The position numbers and the translations under genes were made by a program. From NCBI RefSeq assembly GCF_000378385.1, contig NZ_KB899676.1:1-64000 (forward strand): a stretch of DNA of 64,000 nt, in the 5' to 3' direction. Every line of letters starts with the position of its first letter. The first letter of the stretch is position 1. The notes under the pieces were generated by a model. It was not told where the DNA came from and made no database searches. It saw only the letters and a list, made by a program, of their open reading frames with translations. This DNA comes from Paenibacillus daejeonensis DSM 15491. Lineage in GTDB: Bacteria; Bacillota; Bacilli; Paenibacillales; Paenibacillaceae. This document shows, piece after piece, positions 17,492 to 26,123 of this stretch.

Positions 17492-19234
17492 TTATTGCGT
17501 TGTTGCGTACCACTCGTTTACTTCCTGTGTCATCTGGTCGCCGCCGAGCTTCTTCCAATCTTCAACGAATTTATCAAAGGAATCGATCGGCTCGCCAAGA
17601 ATGATTTTGACAAAGGTTTCATTTTGCAGCTTCTCCAGCGTAGATTTCCGTTCAACCATCGTCGGAGTCGGTGCCGCAACGAACTTGTCAATCAGGAATT
17701 GATCGTTCTTGTCATATTGGTCGGTGATTCCCATCGAACCGTCCGGACCATAGATCCGCTCCCAGCCCCATACCGCAAAGCCTTCCTCGGAACCGGATTC
17801 ATACAGCTCCAGTTTTTCCTGAATGGTCTTGGCTTCGCCAACCAGCTGCGAGAAGTCGTTGGCCTGACGCGCCGCATCGATCTCGCGGAATGCGGTTACA
17901 TTTTTCTTTGGCGGAGCCGGTTGAACCGGGGAAAGCTGCCATACGCTTTCCGCCTCTTTCGGCGCATAATAATAATCGAATTCAGCCGTTTCGCCCCAGT
18001 TTTTCTCCAGATGCAGGTTAAACAGCTTGATTACAGCTTCCGGATGCTCGGCGCCCTTGCGGACAACGAAGAATTTTGTTGTACTGAAGCGCTGAGGTAC
18101 CAAGGCCTTATCTCCAGAATCGGTTACAATCGGGAACGCCTGCCATTGTGCATCAGGTTCATTATTTTTGTTGAGCTGAAGCGGCCAGATTGAATTCCAT
18201 TGCTCGCCATAGCCCATACCTATTCTACCGGCCGTAATATCTTCTGCTACCTTGCCGCCATCCTTGATGCCGAACTCCTTGTCGATTTGACCATTTTTGA
18301 ACATGTCTTGCAGCACCTGCAGCCCTTGCTTGACCTCCGGCTGAATACTACCGAATACCAGCTGTCCAGAAGCATCCTCGATCCAGATGTTCGGATAGGC
18401 CTTGTAGCCTGCCATAAAGCCCTGCAGCCCGTTAGCGCCGCCCCACACATCCTTCGTCACGCCAAGCCCGAACGTGTCGGCCTTATTATTGCCGTCCGGA
18501 TCGTTTTCAGTGAATGCTTTGGAAATCGCCAATACATCGTCCATCGTTTTCGGTGGTTGCAGGCCTAATTTATCCAGCCAATCGGTACGGATCCAGATAA
18601 ACATGGACCGTTCAATGGACGGCTCCACTTGCGGGATCGCCATCAGCTTGCCATCAAATGTCGCCGCATCGAAGGGACCGCTGCCCTCCTGGGACAAAAT
18701 ATCCTTGGTCAACGGACTGGCATATTGTTCATATAAATCCGTCATGTCTTCAATCAGATCGGATTCTGCCAGCTGCTTCAGTTGAACCGCATTAACTGCC
18801 AAGAAGTCAGGCAGATTGCCGGAGGCCAGCGTGACGTTCATCTTCTGAACATACTGGTCGGATTCCGGATTTCCCTTTACTACCCATTCATTGCGGATCT
18901 TGATCCCCAATTGTTCTTCATACACACGCGTCCAGCGGTTATCCTCGAAGGTCTCTCCATCCAGAACGCCCAGTACATTGTTCTCGACGACATCACTTAA
19001 GTTACGAACCGTTGACACTTCAATTGGGGGATCATATTTACTGAGCGGGCCATCTTCCGCCGGAGGGGAATTACCCTCATCCGGTCCATTATTTCCTCCG
19101 GTGTTCTCCTGCTTGGGTCCATTATTCGTCGTTCCCGGATTGTTCGCAGGCCCATTATTACTGCAGGCAACCAGTACCATAATCGCAGCCATCAGAATGG
19201 CCATCACCTTGATCGCTTTCTTTTTGCTTGTCAT
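17492..19234 (-). CDS. Sugar ABC importer, extracellular solute-binding lipoprotein
   Basis: A 580-residue binding protein with signal peptide and lipobox (MVLVACSNN), then a low-complexity N/G/P/T linker of about 35 residues before the folded part. Motifs typical of family 1 proteins include RSMFIWIRTDWLDKLGLQPP and TQEVNEWYATTQ at the end. The start at 19234 is chosen because the signal peptide begins there. Its promoter (19301-19330) overlaps a cre-like site, and a second cre-like site lies upstream. It is first in an operon with two permeases, kinase and regulator, divergent from a CBM9-esterase and a GH43 gene, which points to an arabinoxylan- or xylan-derived ligand. Confidence 0.9.
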   Translation of the reverse strand: MTSKKKAIKVMAILMAAIMVLVACSNNGPANNPGTTNNGPKQENTGGNNGPDEGNSPPAEDGPLSKYDPPIEVSTVRNLSDVVENNVLGVLDGETFEDNRWTRVYEEQLGIKIRNEWVVKGNPESDQYVQKMNVTLASGNLPDFLAVNAVQLKQLAESDLIEDMTDLYEQYASPLTKDILSQEGSGPFDAATFDGKLMAIPQVEPSIERSMFIWIRTDWLDKLGLQPPKTMDDVLAISKAFTENDPDGNNKADTFGLGVTKDVWGGANGLQGFMAGYKAYPNIWIEDASGQLVFGSIQPEVKQGLQVLQDMFKNGQIDKEFGIKDGGKVAEDITAGRIGMGYGEQWNSIWPLQLNKNNEPDAQWQAFPIVTDSGDKALVPQRFSTTKFFVVRKGAEHPEAVIKLFNLHLEKNWGETAEFDYYYAPKEAESVWQLSPVQPAPPKKNVTAFREIDAARQANDFSQLVGEAKTIQEKLELYESGSEEGFAVWGWERIYGPDGSMGITDQYDKNDQFLIDKFVAAPTPTMVERKSTLEKLQNETFVKIILGEPIDSFDKFVEDWKKLGGDQMTQEVNEWYATTQ

Positions 19235-19287
19235 TCTCCTCTTCACTCCCCCATCTATTAGGTATGAGACAAAGCAGCGCATGCGAG

Positions 19288-19302
19288 TGTCTGCGCTTTC
19301 AT
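19288..19302 (-). promoter_or_regulatory. cre-like site overlapping the binding-protein promoter
   Basis: On the minus strand ATGAAAGCGCAGACA fits the CcpA consensus WTGNAANCGNWWNCW with one mismatch. It begins within the -10 box TATAAT (19306-19301) and covers the expected start of transcription, a position where CcpA binding represses. Confidence 0.55.
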
Positions 19303-19330
19303 TATAAGAAAATGTCTGCTGCCTGAACAA
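19301..19330 (-). promoter_or_regulatory. Sigma-A-type promoter of the second importer operon
   Basis: On the minus strand, TTGTTC (19330-19325), an 18-base spacer and TATAAT (19306-19301) precede the binding-protein start at 19234. Confidence 0.55.
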
Positions 19331-19368
19331 TGGTCTTCTCTTTACTTCTTTAACTGGATGCTACTTTT

Positions 19369-19383
19369 TTGTAAGCGCTTCAA
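19369..19383. promoter_or_regulatory. cre-like site between divergent operons
   Basis: TTGTAAGCGCTTCAA matches the CcpA consensus with one mismatch. It lies upstream of both the importer promoter and the CBM9-esterase promoter in the 317-base divergent region 19235-19551. The rest of that region holds only the two promoters and the two ribosome sites. Confidence 0.5.
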
Positions 19384-19443
19384 AATTCGACAAAATCCGC
19401 ATTTCCTATTTTAATGGGGTCACGTTTAAGCCATCATTTTTCC

Positions 19444-19473
19444 TTGACATTTATAGGAACTGACGTTAATATT
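19444..19473 (+). promoter_or_regulatory. Promoter of the CBM9-esterase / GH43 genes
   Basis: TTGACA at 19444-19449, an 18-base spacer and TAATAT at 19468-19473 form a plausible sigma-A promoter, about 80 bases before the esterase ATG. Confidence 0.45.
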
Positions 19474-19551
19474 CACGCGAGAGCTAAAACCAAATTGCCT
19501 TTTGTGTTGAGTGGAAGTACTTGCCGCAAAATCGTCGTCAAGGAGGCTCCT

Positions 19552-21255
19552 ATGAAACCGTTATCTTCCGAACTAACCACGGATAAAAATGGCTTTACGG
19601 CCGATGGAAAAATCATTGCTCACTTCGGTTCCCCTGTTATTGACGGGCATATTGATCCGATCTGGGATACCGTCCAGCCCGTGATTCCCAAGCATGTAGC
19701 CAGTAATCTCGAAACTTCGGCCACGTTCAAGACCTTATGGGATGACAAGGCACTCTACATTCTGGCAGAAGTCCAAGACCAAGACCTCTCTGTCCAGTCC
19801 GGCACCCCATACATGCAGGATTCCGTTGAAATCTTCCTCGATGAGAACAATGACAAAGCAACGGAATATGGGATGGACGACTTACATATCCGCATTAATT
19901 ACGAGAATGCCTTGAGTGTCGATAACGGGAAACCCGAATTGTATTATACAGCGGCTCGACAAGTGGACGGCGGCTACGTGGTCGAGGTGAGAATTGCCTT
20001 GAAGGCGAAGCCCGAGAACGGAACCATCATGGGTATTGAACTGCAAGTGAATGACGCCAAAGGTCCGGAGCGGCTCGGCAGCATCAACGTCTTTGATAAC
20101 TCGGGCAATGCCTGGAATAATCCTTCTGTATTCGGTGAAGTACGGTTTGCCGGAAAAACAGAGGATGCGGTCAGCGGACAAAATCCATACGATCTCCTGA
20201 ATCTGATTGAGCGCACCTTGAAGATGGATTTCACCTTATACACCAACGCCCATCTTGTCTCGGAAGTTATTACAAATCTTGTGGCAGCCAACCTTCTCCA
20301 TGGAGAGGAAGTGAACCAGCAGCACATTGATCGGCATTATATAGCCCTGCAGGAAGCTATCGGCAAGCTGGAGATGACCGAGGAGGCAGCGAATGAAAAG
20401 TATTTCAAGCCCGTTCCCGATGAATACCGGATGACGAGCAAGAAACAAGGCACCATCGAGACCTTGTGCTATACAACACCTAATAAAGAAAATGGCAGCG
20501 ATGATAAAAAGCTGCACGTCTATCTTCCACACGGGTACGATGCCTCTGCCAGCAAGCAATATAATGTGTTCTACCTCATGCATGGCGGTGGTGAAAATGA
20601 GGATCTCCTCTTCGGCGGACCCGGCCAGGACAGAGAGCTGAAGAAGATCCTGGACAACATGATTGCTGCAGGAGACATTGAACCGTTAATCGTTGTTACC
20701 CCTACCTTCAATGACGGTAAAAATGATGTGGCCCTCTTCCATGAGGAGCTGATGACCTCCATTGTTCCGCTGGTCGAGCAAGAATACAGCACTTATGCGG
20801 AATCGGGTAGCCTGGCAGACTTGAAGGCTTCCCGGGAGCACCGGGCATTCGGTGGCTTCTCCATGGGCTCGGTTACCACCTGGTACACGTTTGTGAATGC
20901 CCTAGATTATTTCAAATATTTTGTGCCGCTTAGCGGCGACAGCTGGGTCATTGAACAACGCGGAGGCGGTCTCAAGCCCGCAGAAACAGCCGAATACTTG
21001 GCGGATGTAGCCAGGAAGTCCGGTTACAAGCCGCAGGATTACTATATCTTCAGTGCAACCGGGGACTTGGACATTGCTTACCCGAACTTAAACCCACAGA
21101 TTGATGCAATGAAGCAATTGACCGACGTCTTCATTTATTCCTCCGATGCGAAGAAGGGCAACTTCTACTTCATGACAGTAGAGGGCGGCACTCATGCCTG
21201 GAACTGGCAGAATCAATACATTTACGGAATCCTCCCGGATTTGTTCAATCATTAA
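19552..21255 (+). CDS. CBM9-like domain plus esterase-D/feruloyl-esterase-type hydrolase
   Basis: A 567-residue fusion. Residues about 1-205 resemble family 9 carbohydrate-binding modules (IDPIWDTVQPV, DDKALYILAEVQDQDL, DSVEIFLDENND, GIELQVNDA). About 210-285 is a helical linker. About 290-567 is an alpha/beta hydrolase of the CE1/esterase D type with LMHGGGEN, nucleophile Ser437 in GGFSMG, and a late His in GGTHAWNWQ. The start at 19552 follows AAGGAGG. There is no signal peptide, so the esterase should work on imported, ferulated or acetylated xylo-oligosaccharides in the cytoplasm. That is odd for a CBM9 protein, since CBM9 is usually on secreted xylanases. GH43 follows 111 bases downstream. 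Confidence 0.85.
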   Translation: MKPLSSELTTDKNGFTADGKIIAHFGSPVIDGHIDPIWDTVQPVIPKHVASNLETSATFKTLWDDKALYILAEVQDQDLSVQSGTPYMQDSVEIFLDENNDKATEYGMDDLHIRINYENALSVDNGKPELYYTAARQVDGGYVVEVRIALKAKPENGTIMGIELQVNDAKGPERLGSINVFDNSGNAWNNPSVFGEVRFAGKTEDAVSGQNPYDLLNLIERTLKMDFTLYTNAHLVSEVITNLVAANLLHGEEVNQQHIDRHYIALQEAIGKLEMTEEAANEKYFKPVPDEYRMTSKKQGTIETLCYTTPNKENGSDDKKLHVYLPHGYDASASKQYNVFYLMHGGGENEDLLFGGPGQDRELKKILDNMIAAGDIEPLIVVTPTFNDGKNDVALFHEELMTSIVPLVEQEYSTYAESGSLADLKASREHRAFGGFSMGSVTTWYTFVNALDYFKYFVPLSGDSWVIEQRGGGLKPAETAEYLADVARKSGYKPQDYYIFSATGDLDIAYPNLNPQIDAMKQLTDVFIYSSDAKKGNFYFMTVEGGTHAWNWQNQYIYGILPDLFNH

Positions 21256-21264
21256 TTATTTTCC

Positions 21265-21292
21265 AAAAGCTCAGGCCACGGCTTGGGCTTTT
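21265..21292 (+). terminator. Weak hairpin between esterase and GH43 genes
   Basis: AAAAGCTCAGGC and GCTTGGGCTTTT pair with two wobble positions and a short loop, just after the esterase stop. It may terminate partially, letting GH43 be transcribed at a lower level or from its own promoter. Confidence 0.4.
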
Positions 21293-21366
21293 GTGCTATA
21301 ATCAAATCGAACGTATTGGTATGCTATTGGTCTTGTATCATTTGTATTGAAAGGAATGTGAAATGA

Positions 21367-22785
21367 ATGACCAGAAAACAAGCTGTAAACCCTTACATGC
21401 CCTCATGGGAATACGTCCCGGATGGCGAACCGCACGTATTCGGAGACCGTGTGTATGTGTACGGCTCCCATGACCGGTTCAATGGACATGTCTTTTGTTT
21501 GAACGACTATGTATGCTATTCCGCGCCTCTGAACGATTTGGGTGATTGGCGTTATGAAGGCGTAATCTATGAAAAAACGGATGACCCGCTAAATCCAGAT
21601 GGCCGCATGTGTCTCTATGCGCCCGACGTTACCCGCGGCCCGGACGGACGCTATTATATCTATTACGTCTTGGATAAAGTGCCTGTCGTTTCGGTAGCGG
21701 TCTGTGACACCCCTGCTGGAAAATATGAGTTCTACGGCTATGTGCATTACGCGGACGGAACAAGATTAGGTGAGCGTGAGGGAGACCAACCGCAATTTGA
21801 TCCTGGTGTGTTGACTGAGGGAGAGCTTACCTACCTCTACACCGGGTTCTGTGCCAAAGGCGACCGCTCACGCAAAGGCGCAATGGCGACCGTGCTGGGT
21901 GCCGATATGATCTCCATTGAGGAGGAGCCCGTGTTTGTCGCGCCCAGCGAGCCCTACAGCGCAGGCAGCGGTTTTGAAGGGTATGAGTTTTTTGAAGCAC
22001 CCTCGATTCGCAAGGTTGGCGATACGTACTACTTCGTGTACTCCTCCGTTGCCATGCATGAGCTGTGTTATGCAACCAGCAAGCATCCAACCAAGGATTT
22101 TACCTACCGCGGCGTCATCGTGAGTAACAATGACACGCACATTAATACTTACAAGCCAGCAGAGAAACCGGCGTATTACGGCGGTAATAATCATGGCGGC
22201 ATGGTAGAAATCAATGGGCAATGGTACATCTTCTATCACCGGCACACGAACGGGACGAGCTTCAGCCGTCAGGGCTGCATCGAACCGATTGGTATCCTGG
22301 AGGATGGATCAATCCCCCAAGTTGAGATCACCACCAGCGGACCGAACGGCGGGCCTCTGATCGGTCAAGGCGAGTATCCGGCTTATCTGGCCTGCCACCT
22401 GTTTACCGATGTAGATGAAGCATATACCGGTACACACGGCGCCTGGATGGACGGCCGGTTTCCGAAGATTACGCAAGACGGCAAGGATGGCGACGAGGAG
22501 ATTGGGTATATCGCCAATATGCAGCATTCAGCGGTTGCCGGCTTCAAATATTTTCAGTGCACCGGTGTGAAGCGTGTCAAAATCAAAGCACGTGGCTACG
22601 CCAACGGAAGCTTCGAGGTGAAGACCGCCTGGGATGGGCCGGCACTAGGCTCGATTCCCGTGAAATTCACCAATGTGTGGACGACCTATGAGGCGTCCAT
22701 TGACATTCCCGACGGTGTGCACGCCCTGTATTTCCAGTATAACGGCATGGGTAGTGCCAGCTTGGCTTCGTTTACACTGGAATAA
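21367..22785 (+). CDS. GH43-family glycosidase with C-terminal CBM6-like domain
   Basis: A 472-residue intracellular enzyme (no signal peptide). The five-bladed propeller covers about residues 1-320. Visible GH43 features are NPYMPSWEYVPDGEPHVFGD at the start, YAPDVTRGPDGRYYIYY and EFFEAPSIRKVGDTYYFVYS, the last with the catalytic Glu region. Residues about 340-472 end in a CBM6-like beta-sandwich (TGVKRVKIKARGYANGSFEV, LYFQYNGMGSASLASFTL). Family members of this layout act as arabinofuranosidases or beta-xylosidases on short arabinoxylan fragments. It follows the CBM9-esterase on the same strand and ends at a strong terminator. Confidence 0.88.
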   Translation: MTRKQAVNPYMPSWEYVPDGEPHVFGDRVYVYGSHDRFNGHVFCLNDYVCYSAPLNDLGDWRYEGVIYEKTDDPLNPDGRMCLYAPDVTRGPDGRYYIYYVLDKVPVVSVAVCDTPAGKYEFYGYVHYADGTRLGEREGDQPQFDPGVLTEGELTYLYTGFCAKGDRSRKGAMATVLGADMISIEEEPVFVAPSEPYSAGSGFEGYEFFEAPSIRKVGDTYYFVYSSVAMHELCYATSKHPTKDFTYRGVIVSNNDTHINTYKPAEKPAYYGGNNHGGMVEINGQWYIFYHRHTNGTSFSRQGCIEPIGILEDGSIPQVEITTSGPNGGPLIGQGEYPAYLACHLFTDVDEAYTGTHGAWMDGRFPKITQDGKDGDEEIGYIANMQHSAVAGFKYFQCTGVKRVKIKARGYANGSFEVKTAWDGPALGSIPVKFTNVWTTYEASIDIPDGVHALYFQYNGMGSASLASFTLE

Positions 22786-22833
22786 TCCGCCGCGCCAGCC
22801 AAGACAAAGGGGCTGTCCTATACGTCCCCAAAC

Positions 22834-22880
22834 AAAAAGGTTGGACGAGAAACCGTTAGGTATTCCGCCCAACCTTTTTT
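22834..22880 (+). terminator. Rho-independent terminator after GH43
   Basis: AAAAAGGTTGG at 22834-22844 pairs with CCAACCTTTTTT at 22869-22880, giving an 11-bp stem and a T run, shortly after the GH43 stop. Confidence 0.8.
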
Positions 22881-22899
22881 GATTTGAAAATCAACGGAA

Positions 22900-23250
22900 C
22901 GAAGCGCGCTGGAATTCTAATGGACACATGGTGTCCGTTAGATCAGAGGAGGGTGGTTGTCCAGCAGCCGACCTACTGCTAGGCCTCGCCTACCCTACGC
23001 GTCCTCACTGCCCTCCCGGCTAACGGCCATATATGCGCCTATTGTGGCCAAACAGACCGCTAGAGCCTCGAAAACCTTCCAATAGCTGCGCTGGTGGCCG
23101 TTAGAATTCAAAGGGACTCGATTTGGGCGAAATAGCGGCTGTGGTGGCCGTTAGAGCAGAAGTGATGTTCGTCTGCTGTCGATAAGTTCTATAGAAAGTA
23201 AGGGGCCTTCCATCGGTCAGCTTTCACTGACTTGTTGGACAGCCCCTAAA
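22900..23250 (+). repeat. Repeat-rich noncoding spacer with GGTGGCCGTTAG units
   Basis: This stretch (part of the 471-base gap 22786-23256) has no credible gene. It holds GGTGGCCGTTAG at 23093-23104 and 23143-23154 (50 bp apart, as in the pair at 312/362). A diverged unit lies one period earlier (TGTGGCCAAACAGACCGCTAG near 23043), and an inverted copy of the core (CTAACGGCCA) at 23020-23029. GGGGCTGTCC at 22809-22818 and GGACAGCCCC at 23237-23246 bracket the stretch as an inverted repeat about 430 bases apart. The function is unknown. Confidence 0.6.
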
Positions 23251-23256
23251 TTGGAT

Positions 23257-23472
23257 TTATTGCTTCTCTTGAACCGAAATCCATATCTCACTCTTGTGAT
23301 CTCTACTGGCCAGAAGCTCGGCCCCCTCTACAAGCTCATAGTTCGAGGATGGCAACCACTCAGAGTAGATCCGCTGCCAAGTCTCTTCTACCCGTGCCAC
23401 TACTTTGAGATCAAGTTCACGGTCCAGATGCTCTTCCACATAACGCAACGCCGCATTCATTCCCTGTATCAT
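23257..23472 (-). pseudogene. AraC/GyrI-type regulator, internally deleted
   Basis: A 71-codon remnant. The first part ([28 protein letters not shown]) is the start of an AraC DNA-binding domain, just before the first recognition helix would begin. It then jumps in frame to the last strands of a GyrI-like effector domain ([20 protein letters not shown], then [18 protein letters not shown]). Intact proteins of this kind have about 280-300 residues, so roughly 200 residues are missing at the junction. Neither DNA binding nor ligand binding should survive. GGGAGG upstream supports a start at 23472, so the fragment may still be translated. Confidence 0.7.
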
Positions 23473-23561
23473 GTCCGCATTCGACCTCCCTCTCACCAGT
23501 ACTATAACAGGCGTCGATCGCGCTCACCCGACTATCCGTGCTCTATCCGATCGGTTGGCAT

Positions 23562-26123
23562 TTATTTAATATGACTTAAAATGTTCCTGTTCGATGCCCA
23601 AATCGCCGGGATGAAAAGAGCAGCTAATCCGAGAAGAGGTGCCAATAGTAACAGTGTAACAACCAGAGCTAGCGGCATTGGCATACTGGAGGCTCCTAAG
23701 AATAAACCGATATGCATGGATATCCAGAGTGACAGTAGCAGCGATACAGCCCCACAAATTGTCGTGATCATAGCCCCTTCCACAAGCAAGCTGAGCCTTA
23801 GCGTATGCTTGCTCATCCCCAGTACGCGCAGCACTGAAAATTCAGGCAGCCTTTCTTTGATGCTGCTGATAGCGTTGTTCATCATCCCCATCAGTGACAA
23901 TGCAAGCATAATGACTACGGCGATGATTAGAATGAAAATGCGCTGGTTGTATTGTTCAATAAATTCACTCATCGCTGCGTAGCGATCGAATATAGCAATC
24001 TCTCTTGTGATTCCCAAATCATCAATGAATTGCTCGATATCGGACAACACAAGATTCAGCGAAGCGTCATCCAGATTGACTCTCAATTCTTCATGATTGG
24101 TAACGTTGAACCAGGACGCCATATGCTCCGCGCTGGTTAACAGAAGGAATGGATTATCCTCTCCCAAGATATCGACAGCTTCAATAATGGTTGCCACTTC
24201 CAGCTGAATGATTCGATTGGAGTCTTCCTCATATGCTGTCAATTCTATTATATCGCCAAGCTTGTAACCGAGATAGGTCGCAGCTTCTCTCGTAATCACC
24301 ACTTGATCTTCGGTTAGATGAGCGGGGTCCGTCAGCCCTTCCACAACCTTCCCCAGCTCAAGCAGCTTGCCTACATGTGTCCCGGTCAACCGTACATTGA
24401 CCTCTAGCGAACCATCAGTCGTGTGAGCAACTTGTTTGTTGGGCAGATTATTGGTTCTCAGATAGCGTGATGTTGTAAAAAAAAGACTGTCCTCCGTAAC
24501 GCCTTCAAGGGTCATCACCCGTTCATATAATGCTTCTGAAAATCCCTCGGCCTCCAATCCATGGTTGCCATAGGCGGCTTGAACGATGCGGAGATCGGCA
24601 GGATTCTGACTAAACATAGCAGCCACGGTTTCGTGTCTCATGGTCTCCAATGTTGCAAAGCCCAGAGCAGCTAATGAGAAGCTCGTTGTCACAATGGAAG
24701 CAATCTGCAAGTTTCGCTTAAATTGTCTCAGGGCATTCAATGGCGCGATTCGAAAAAAACGATGGTTAGTCCATCTGCGCATGAACCACAGGAAGCCTAG
24801 AATCCCAAGCCGTAAGTACAATGGAAGTCCATAAATGAATAAGGCGACGAGAATCACAATGGAAACCACATGTAAAATGGAATTGTTAATGATTAGACTG
24901 ACGGCGGATACAATGAAACTAAATAGGAGTAGCATTGTCCCACGGAGATATTTCGGCTGTTCCGAGATTGGCTGCAGAGTGGCGGCTCGGTAGGCCTCCA
25001 TGGGCGGCACTTTACTCGCTTGATAAGCAGGAATAGTCGCCGCAGCACATAGGAGTATGGCGTACAAAAGCCCCTGCATGCAAAGATTGAACCATGGAAT
25101 AGCGATCTCGGTAATCGGCACATGGATAAGAGTGTCTATCTGTGTAAGGATGACAATAGGCAGCACGATTCCAATGCCTGACCCTACCAATACTGCGATT
25201 CCCCCGATGATTAAGGACTCGAGCAAATTCATTCGGAAGATGAATCGTTTGGATGCCCCAACAATGCGATAGACGGCCAGCTCTTGCTGTTTTTCCTGCA
25301 CTGAAATTTGCATGACACTGATTAGAAGCAAGCTGCTTACGATCAGCACTGCCATGTTGAGTCCACTTAGGATCGGGTAAAATCCGCCAATATTTTCTCG
25401 CTGCTCATCGGCTTCCTTCAATAAGTCAATCTTCAACGAAGCATTTACTTGCTGGTGAATGTCAGACGCCACGTTTGCTTTTGCTTGGTGCGTATCCAAT
25501 TTGACCATTAACATCGTCGGTCCGCTGCGTGTTTCAGACTCCAGCCAATCATAATTAAAAATCATAATTCGATTCAGGTATTCAAAATTTTCGTGAAAGC
25601 CAGCTACTCTAACCATGCGGTCGGGACCCGGCGGGAATGGCAATTCCATGCTGTCACCTATCTCGATATTGTGAAGGTGGGCATATTGAGAAGAGATAAT
25701 AACCTCTCCGTTATCCGGCAGCTTTTGATCTCCGATTTCGACCATTGTGCTTTCGTAGGCTAACGGTTCATCTTTGAATCCGACATATACCGTATCCCAC
25801 ATGTTGTATTCCGCCTCTTTGCCTAGATAGGGATACAACATAGGTGTAATCGCTGCGACATGTTCAAGAGATGAAATCTGCTGTACTTCCTCTTCGGAGA
25901 GGGGTTCGTCTGTATCGTGTTCCATTGATAATTGATGGCCGACATACATATCCATATCCCCGAATAGTTCTTTCACGGACGCTTCATTGGATTGCTCAAT
26001 TGAAGCCATTAAGATCTGGGATGAAGCGATGATAATGGCACCCAAGCTGATCCCGATCAGAATAAACACATTCCGAAGCTTTTGAGACATAATCATGCCA
26101 ACCATCCACTTCATGAGCTTCAT
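23562..26123 (-). CDS. ABC exporter permease, FtsX/MacB-like, duplicated
   Basis: An 853-residue membrane protein with an N-terminal membrane segment (about 12-35), a large extracytoplasmic MacB_PCD-like domain, and an FtsX block of three membrane segments near 250-360. This arrangement is repeated in the second half (segment near 465-490, extracytoplasmic domain, FtsX block near 720-845). The ATG overlaps the ATPase stop (ATGA). With the ATPase it would make a complete exporter or mechanotransmission system acting on lipoproteins, peptides or envelope-active compounds. A divergent two-component system (27027-29049) is the probable controller. Confidence 0.85.
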   Translation of the reverse strand: MKLMKWMVGMIMSQKLRNVFILIGISLGAIIIASSQILMASIEQSNEASVKELFGDMDMYVGHQLSMEHDTDEPLSEEEVQQISSLEHVAAITPMLYPYLGKEAEYNMWDTVYVGFKDEPLAYESTMVEIGDQKLPDNGEVIISSQYAHLHNIEIGDSMELPFPPGPDRMVRVAGFHENFEYLNRIMIFNYDWLESETRSGPTMLMVKLDTHQAKANVASDIHQQVNASLKIDLLKEADEQRENIGGFYPILSGLNMAVLIVSSLLLISVMQISVQEKQQELAVYRIVGASKRFIFRMNLLESLIIGGIAVLVGSGIGIVLPIVILTQIDTLIHVPITEIAIPWFNLCMQGLLYAILLCAAATIPAYQASKVPPMEAYRAATLQPISEQPKYLRGTMLLLFSFIVSAVSLIINNSILHVVSIVILVALFIYGLPLYLRLGILGFLWFMRRWTNHRFFRIAPLNALRQFKRNLQIASIVTTSFSLAALGFATLETMRHETVAAMFSQNPADLRIVQAAYGNHGLEAEGFSEALYERVMTLEGVTEDSLFFTTSRYLRTNNLPNKQVAHTTDGSLEVNVRLTGTHVGKLLELGKVVEGLTDPAHLTEDQVVITREAATYLGYKLGDIIELTAYEEDSNRIIQLEVATIIEAVDILGEDNPFLLLTSAEHMASWFNVTNHEELRVNLDDASLNLVLSDIEQFIDDLGITREIAIFDRYAAMSEFIEQYNQRIFILIIAVVIMLALSLMGMMNNAISSIKERLPEFSVLRVLGMSKHTLRLSLLVEGAMITTICGAVSLLLSLWISMHIGLFLGASSMPMPLALVVTLLLLAPLLGLAALFIPAIWASNRNILSHIK

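Noticed and set aside
22900-23160. CRISPR array from the regularly spaced GGTGGCCGTTAG copies
   Set aside because: The repeat core is only 12 bp, there are just two good units per site, 'spacers' are alike in part, and no cas gene is near.
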